Positions 61,076 through 64,000 of a DNA stretch of 64,000 bases are shown here, one piece after another (positions within the stretch are counted from its first letter, which is position 1; every line of letters starts with the position of its first letter). The notes below the pieces were generated by a model, which was not told where the DNA came from, searched no databases, and worked only from the letters and a program-made list of their open reading frames with translations. The DNA comes from Halorubrum salinarum (GTDB lineage Archaea > Halobacteriota > Halobacteria > Halobacteriales > Haloferacaceae), in NCBI RefSeq assembly GCF_013267195.1, contig NZ_CP053941.1, positions 930,001 to 994,000 of the forward strand. The letters run 5' to 3'. The position numbers and the translations under genes were made by a program.

Positions 61076-61327
61076 CAACACCGCCAAAGCCCCAGCCGGG
61101 AGGACTCGCGCGGCTTGTTGCGCTCCTCGTTACTCGCTCCGCTCGTTCCTGCGGTGCTTACTGCGCCGTGCTTCGTCCTCCCGACTGCCCCTTTGAGTCC
61201 CGCCCCGCACAGCACCGCGGCCTCACGCCTCCCCAGCCTCGTCAGTCGCCGTCGCTCCGCTCGGCGACTGACTCCCTCGCGCGCGCTGCTCGGCCGCGGT
61301 GCGGCCTCGCAGGCGCGCGCCACCGCC
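61076..61327 (-). repeat. structured dispersed repeat, copy B (sense to the upstream radical SAM gene)
   Basis: Inverted homologue of copy A. On the minus strand it begins about 55 bases after the stop of the radical SAM gene. The conserved hairpin is GTCAGTCGCC/GGCGACTGAC (61241-61250 with 61263-61272). The long-range stem pairs AGCCGGGAGGAC (61094-61105) with GTCCTCCCGACT (61175-61186): 12 pairs including one G-U-type pair, with bases that differ from copy A's stem yet still pair. GTAAGCACCG is conserved between the arms. Confidence 0.85.
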
Positions 61328-61381
61328 GTTCCTGCGGGTAAGCACCGGGAATCTTCGTCAGAAGAATCGGACCGCGCCCGC

Positions 61382-62380
61382 TCAGGCGACCGGGGTGCGC
61401 TCGACGACCGTCCCGTCGACGGTCGGGTACTGCTCGACGATCTCGCCCTCGTCGAGGTCGCCGTCCTCGACCATCTCTTCGAGCAGCCACCACGCCACCT
61501 CGACGTGGTTCGATTTCACGGTGTAGAACTCCTCGGGGACGCCGAGCGCCTCGAACCGCTCGGGGTCGGCGAACGCCTTCCCGTAGACCAGAGTCCCGTC
61601 GTCGGTCACCTCGTCGAACTCGCGGCGGATGTTCCGCGCCATCCGCTTGAGGCGGTTCCGGTGCTGGGCGGCGTCTTTGAACACCGACGTACAGAAGTAC
61701 ACCTTCTCGTGGCTCGCCATCTCCTCGAGGATGGCGTCGTCCTTCGACCCCTCGACGGCGGACATGTGGCCCTCCTGGAGCTCGAACCCCTCCGCTTGCA
61801 TCCGGCGGTAGTTCCCGTCGGACATCTCGAACTCGTTGATGTTACAGAACTCCGCGGCGCCCTCGTCTAAGAACTCCAAGAACTCCGGTTCCGCGCGGAT
61901 GCCGGGGATCTCGAAGGCGGGCGTGAGCCCCTCCTCGCGGGCGATGTGGAGGATCTCCTCCCACTCGGTGCCGTGCATGTCGCCCCACATCTCCAGCGGC
62001 GGGTGGAAGCGGATCTCGTCGAGGCCCGCCTCCGAGAGGCGACGCATGTTCTCGCGGCCGCCCGTGATCCCGGTGTAGAGGTGGGTGTGGTGGTCCTCGC
62101 CGAACTCGTCTTTCAGGAGTTCGAGGTACCGGGTCGTCTTCGCCATCGCCTCCTGCGGCTCGCCGCCGGTGATCGAGGTGCCGAGCGCGCTCATGCGCTT
62201 TGCCTCCTCGATCACGTCTTCGTCCGACTCGACTTTCCGCTCGTTGGCGTACACGTCGGTGACGTTCTTCCGGTTCTCTCCGAGGGGGCAGTAGAAGCAG
62301 TCCCGCTGGTCGCAGTACCCGTAGACGAAAAGTACCATCTTCCCGCCCTTGGCGCACTGTTCACAGCCCTTGGAGATCAT
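61382..62380 (-). CDS. radical SAM protein with CX4CX2C motif
   Basis: A 332-residue protein of the radical SAM fold, haloarchaeal branch. The cluster motif is YCDQRDCFYCPLGE (Cys23, Cys28, Cys31), that is CX4CX2C rather than the usual CX3CX2C. GTSITGGEPQEAM is the glycine-rich SAM-binding strand; LYTGITGGRENMRRLSEAGLDEIRFHPPLEMWG and EFCNINEFEMSDGNYRRM follow. N-terminal CEQC (Cys6, Cys9) may bind another metal. Substrate unknown; it resembles pyruvate-formate-lyase-activase-like radical enzymes. The frame is intact. Confidence 0.88.
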   Translation of the reverse strand: MISKGCEQCAKGGKMVLFVYGYCDQRDCFYCPLGENRKNVTDVYANERKVESDEDVIEEAKRMSALGTSITGGEPQEAMAKTTRYLELLKDEFGEDHHTHLYTGITGGRENMRRLSEAGLDEIRFHPPLEMWGDMHGTEWEEILHIAREEGLTPAFEIPGIRAEPEFLEFLDEGAAEFCNINEFEMSDGNYRRMQAEGFELQEGHMSAVEGSKDDAILEEMASHEKVYFCTSVFKDAAQHRNRLKRMARNIRREFDEVTDDGTLVYGKAFADPERFEALGVPEEFYTVKSNHVEVAWWLLEEMVEDGDLDEGEIVEQYPTVDGTVVERTPVA

Positions 62381-62535
62381 CTACCCCCCTCTACCGGCCG
62401 CGACGTGAAAAAGCGTGCGAAGCGCGGAGTCGGGCGAGAGCGGTTGTCACGGCGGCGTGACGGGACGACCGAACGGGCGGCCGTCCGACCCGCCCGAACA
62501 CAAAGTATGTACCCCCGCCGCCGTCAGTGACGGCC

Positions 62536-63258
62536 ATGAACCGAGACCCGACCGCCGAGCACGACGCCGAGAACAGCGACGCGAGCGACGCCGTCACCCG
62601 TCGCCGGGCGCTCGCGGCGGGCGGGGCGGTCGGTCTCGCGAGCCTCGCCGGCTGTACCGCGTTCGAGGTCGCCACCGGCGAGGGGCCGGCGGAGTTCGCG
62701 GCCGGCACGGCCACGGTCGCCGACGCCACGCTCTCGGAGAGCGGGTACGAGCTCAACGAGGTCTCGGAGGAGACCCTCTCCCGGGAGGTCGAGGCGGCCG
62801 GGCAGACCCGCGAGGTCCGGGTGACGAACACGGTCGCCGAGTACGACAAGGCCGTCGAGCTGTTCGGCGAGCGCTACCAGGCCGCCGTCTTCGCCGCGGT
62901 GACGACGCCGCAGATCGAGGTACTGGGCCGGGCGCTGAACCCGATCGCCGAGTTCAGCACCCGCGAGCGCGCCGAGCTCATCCTGAGCCGCTTCGAGGGC
63001 GTCGGGGACCTCGAACGCGGCTCGGAGTACTCGACCGAGGTCCTCGGCTCGGACGCCGGGGTCGTCGTGTACACGGCCGACGCGGAGATCGAGGGCACCG
63101 GCGTGACCACCGAGCTGGAGCTCCACATCGGCGAGCCGGTCGGCGTCGGGAGCGACTTCGTCCTCCCGCTCGCGGCGTACCCGGCCGCGTTCAGCGACGG
63201 CGAGAACGTCCGCCGGATGATGAACGGGATCGAACACGAGCCGAACGAGGAGAACTGA
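62536..63258 (+). CDS. Tat lipoprotein, DUF6517-like, function unknown
   Basis: A 240-residue exported protein. After an acidic leader comes a Tat signal (TRRRALAAGGAVGLASLAGC, lipobox Cys at about residue 40). The mature part is an alpha/beta haloarchaeal domain (AEFAAGTATVADATLSESGYELNEVSEETLSREVEAAG, EVRVTNTVAEYDKAVELFGERYQAAVFAAVTTPQIEVLGRALNPIAEF, TELELHIGEPVGVGSDFVLPLAAYP). From memory it matches DUF6517. The ATG at 62536 is chosen over GTG at 62527; an AAGTATGTA box lies about 32 bases upstream. Confidence 0.8.
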   Translation: MNRDPTAEHDAENSDASDAVTRRRALAAGGAVGLASLAGCTAFEVATGEGPAEFAAGTATVADATLSESGYELNEVSEETLSREVEAAGQTREVRVTNTVAEYDKAVELFGERYQAAVFAAVTTPQIEVLGRALNPIAEFSTRERAELILSRFEGVGDLERGSEYSTEVLGSDAGVVVYTADAEIEGTGVTTELELHIGEPVGVGSDFVLPLAAYPAAFSDGENVRRMMNGIEHEPNEEN

Positions 63259-63366
63259 CGGACGCGGCGGCGCGGGGCGACGCGCACGAACGCGGCCGCG
63301 CGCGCAAACTCGGCCGCGCGGGCCGACGCGGTCGCCGGGTTCGACGGACCCGAGCGCTCCGAGCCG

Positions 63367-63376
63367 AAAACATATG
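63367..63376 (+). promoter_or_regulatory. TATA-like box of the DUF373 gene
   Basis: AAAACATATG lies about 30 bases before the ATG at 63402. Confidence 0.45.
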
Positions 63377-63401
63377 CCGTCCCCCCGCGTAGCCTCGACC
63401 G

Positions 63402-64000
63402 ATGCTGCTCGTCCTCTGCGTCGACCTCGACGACGACCTCGGCCGCAAGACGGGGATCCCTACCCCCGTCATCGGCGACGAGGACGTCACGGAGGCCGCG
63501 GTCGCGCTCGCGACCGCCGACCCGGAGGACTCCGACGTGAACGTCCTCTTCCAGGGCGTCAACGTCCACGACGAGCTCGCCGCGGAGGGCGAGGCCGTCG
63601 AGGTCGCGGCCGTCACCGGCGTCGACGGCCCCGACGTGAAGGCGAATCGCGCGGTCGGTCAGGAGGTCGACCGCGTGCTCGCCGAGCTGTCGACCGGCGA
63701 GGAGGTGTCGGCGGTCGTGATCACCGACGGCGCCCAAGACGAGTCCGTCCTCCCCGTGATCCGGTCGCGGATGCCGATCGACGGGATGCGCCGCGTCGTC
63801 GTCCGCCAGGCGCAGGACCTCGAGTCGCTGTACTACACGATCAAGCAGGTCCTCGCGGACCCGGAGACCCGCGGGACGATCCTCATCCCGCTGGGCGTGC
63901 TCCTCCTCATCTACCCGCTCGTCGTCGTCGCGAACCTCTTCGACGTCGCCGGCGCGGCCGTGCTGGGGATCCTCTCGGGCGCCGTCGGCCTCTACTCGCT
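63402..64000 (+). CDS. DUF373 family membrane protein (partial, runs off the window)
   Basis: The first 199 residues are visible without a stop. They begin MLLVLCVDLDDDLGRKTGIPTPVIGDEDVTEAAVALATADPEDSDVNVLFQGVNVHDEL, then VVITDGAQDESVLPVIRSRMPIDGMRRVVVRQAQDLESLYYTIKQVL and membrane segments (TILIPLGVLLLIYPLVVVANLF; AGAAVLGILSGAVGLYSL). This is the archaeal DUF373 protein, an N-terminal nucleotide-binding-like domain fused to several membrane helices. Function unknown. Confidence 0.85.
   Translation, partial: MLLVLCVDLDDDLGRKTGIPTPVIGDEDVTEAAVALATADPEDSDVNVLFQGVNVHDELAAEGEAVEVAAVTGVDGPDVKANRAVGQEVDRVLAELSTGEEVSAVVITDGAQDESVLPVIRSRMPIDGMRRVVVRQAQDLESLYYTIKQVLADPETRGTILIPLGVLLLIYPLVVVANLFDVAGAAVLGILSGAVGLYS

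Noticed and set aside
60367-61327. Terminal inverted repeats of a transposon carrying the rubredoxin-like gene
   Set aside because: The repeats are long, internally structured and contain no transposase or target duplication; the gene is a normal haloarchaeal gene with its own promoter. A mobile origin is not excluded but not supported.

Overview
The window is chromosomal DNA of a haloarchaeon. The evidence is very high G+C, acidic proteins, Tat-dependent lipoprotein signals (RR plus LAGC), TATA boxes about 25 bp before start codons (leaderless mRNAs), a SAMP-type ubiquitin-like modifier, TFB, NreA, HemAT and F420 enzymes. The protein style resembles Halorubrum, but that genus call is an inference. 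No IS element, integrase, CRISPR array or rRNA was seen. One tRNA gene, tRNA-Ser(CGA), is present.

Layout. 1-10.1 kb: ribosomal protein L15e, then a compact cobalamin late-assembly and salvage operon (cobT-like, cbiA, cbiB, cobS, cobY, cobD, cbiZ, cobA, cbiP), in which most neighbours overlap by 4 to 16 bases. 10.1-20 kb: thioredoxin, a bacterio-opsin-activator type HTH regulator, an internally duplicated membrane protein, a formate dehydrogenase-type molybdoenzyme, the globin-coupled transducer HemAT, MazG-like and F420-reductase genes, a prenyl synthase and a two-domain multicopper oxidase. 20-26 kb: a complete Dpp/Opp peptide ABC operon. 26-34 kb: a PRTase-fold regulator, an NCS2 permease, glycerate kinase, an alanine dehydrogenase-like gene, DHFR and a 7TM histidine kinase. 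34-46 kb: RlmE, a coiled-coil protein, GNAT, SAMP2-like, GatB, a 1064-residue histidine kinase, PyrE, MoxR, tRNA-Ser, a dolichol-kinase-like protein, GlyS and a CBS protein. 47-55 kb: ketopantoate reductase, threonine synthase, an aspartoacylase-like protein, a CHAT protease-like protein with an AT-rich 3' end and a convergent 43-residue membrane peptide, regulators and pyrophosphatase. 55-64 kb: PadR, the rnhA operon, a TFB lacking its zinc-ribbon cysteines, NreA, two inverted copies of a structured repeat around a rubredoxin-like gene, a radical SAM protein, a DUF6517-like lipoprotein and the start of a DUF373 gene.

Most unusual items: (1) two about 255-bp repeats, each just downstream of a gene and in its sense direction, whose long-range stems differ in sequence but both still pair, as expected of a structured RNA; (2) the CHAT gene with a sharp compositional break plus an overlapping antisense small-peptide gene with its own TATA box; (3) a TFB in which all four zinc-ribbon cysteines are replaced; (4) a SAMP2-like modifier with seven residues after its di-glycine; (5) a radical SAM protein with CX4CX2C instead of CX3CX2C. 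Functions rest on motif and family recognition by eye; no database search was run.
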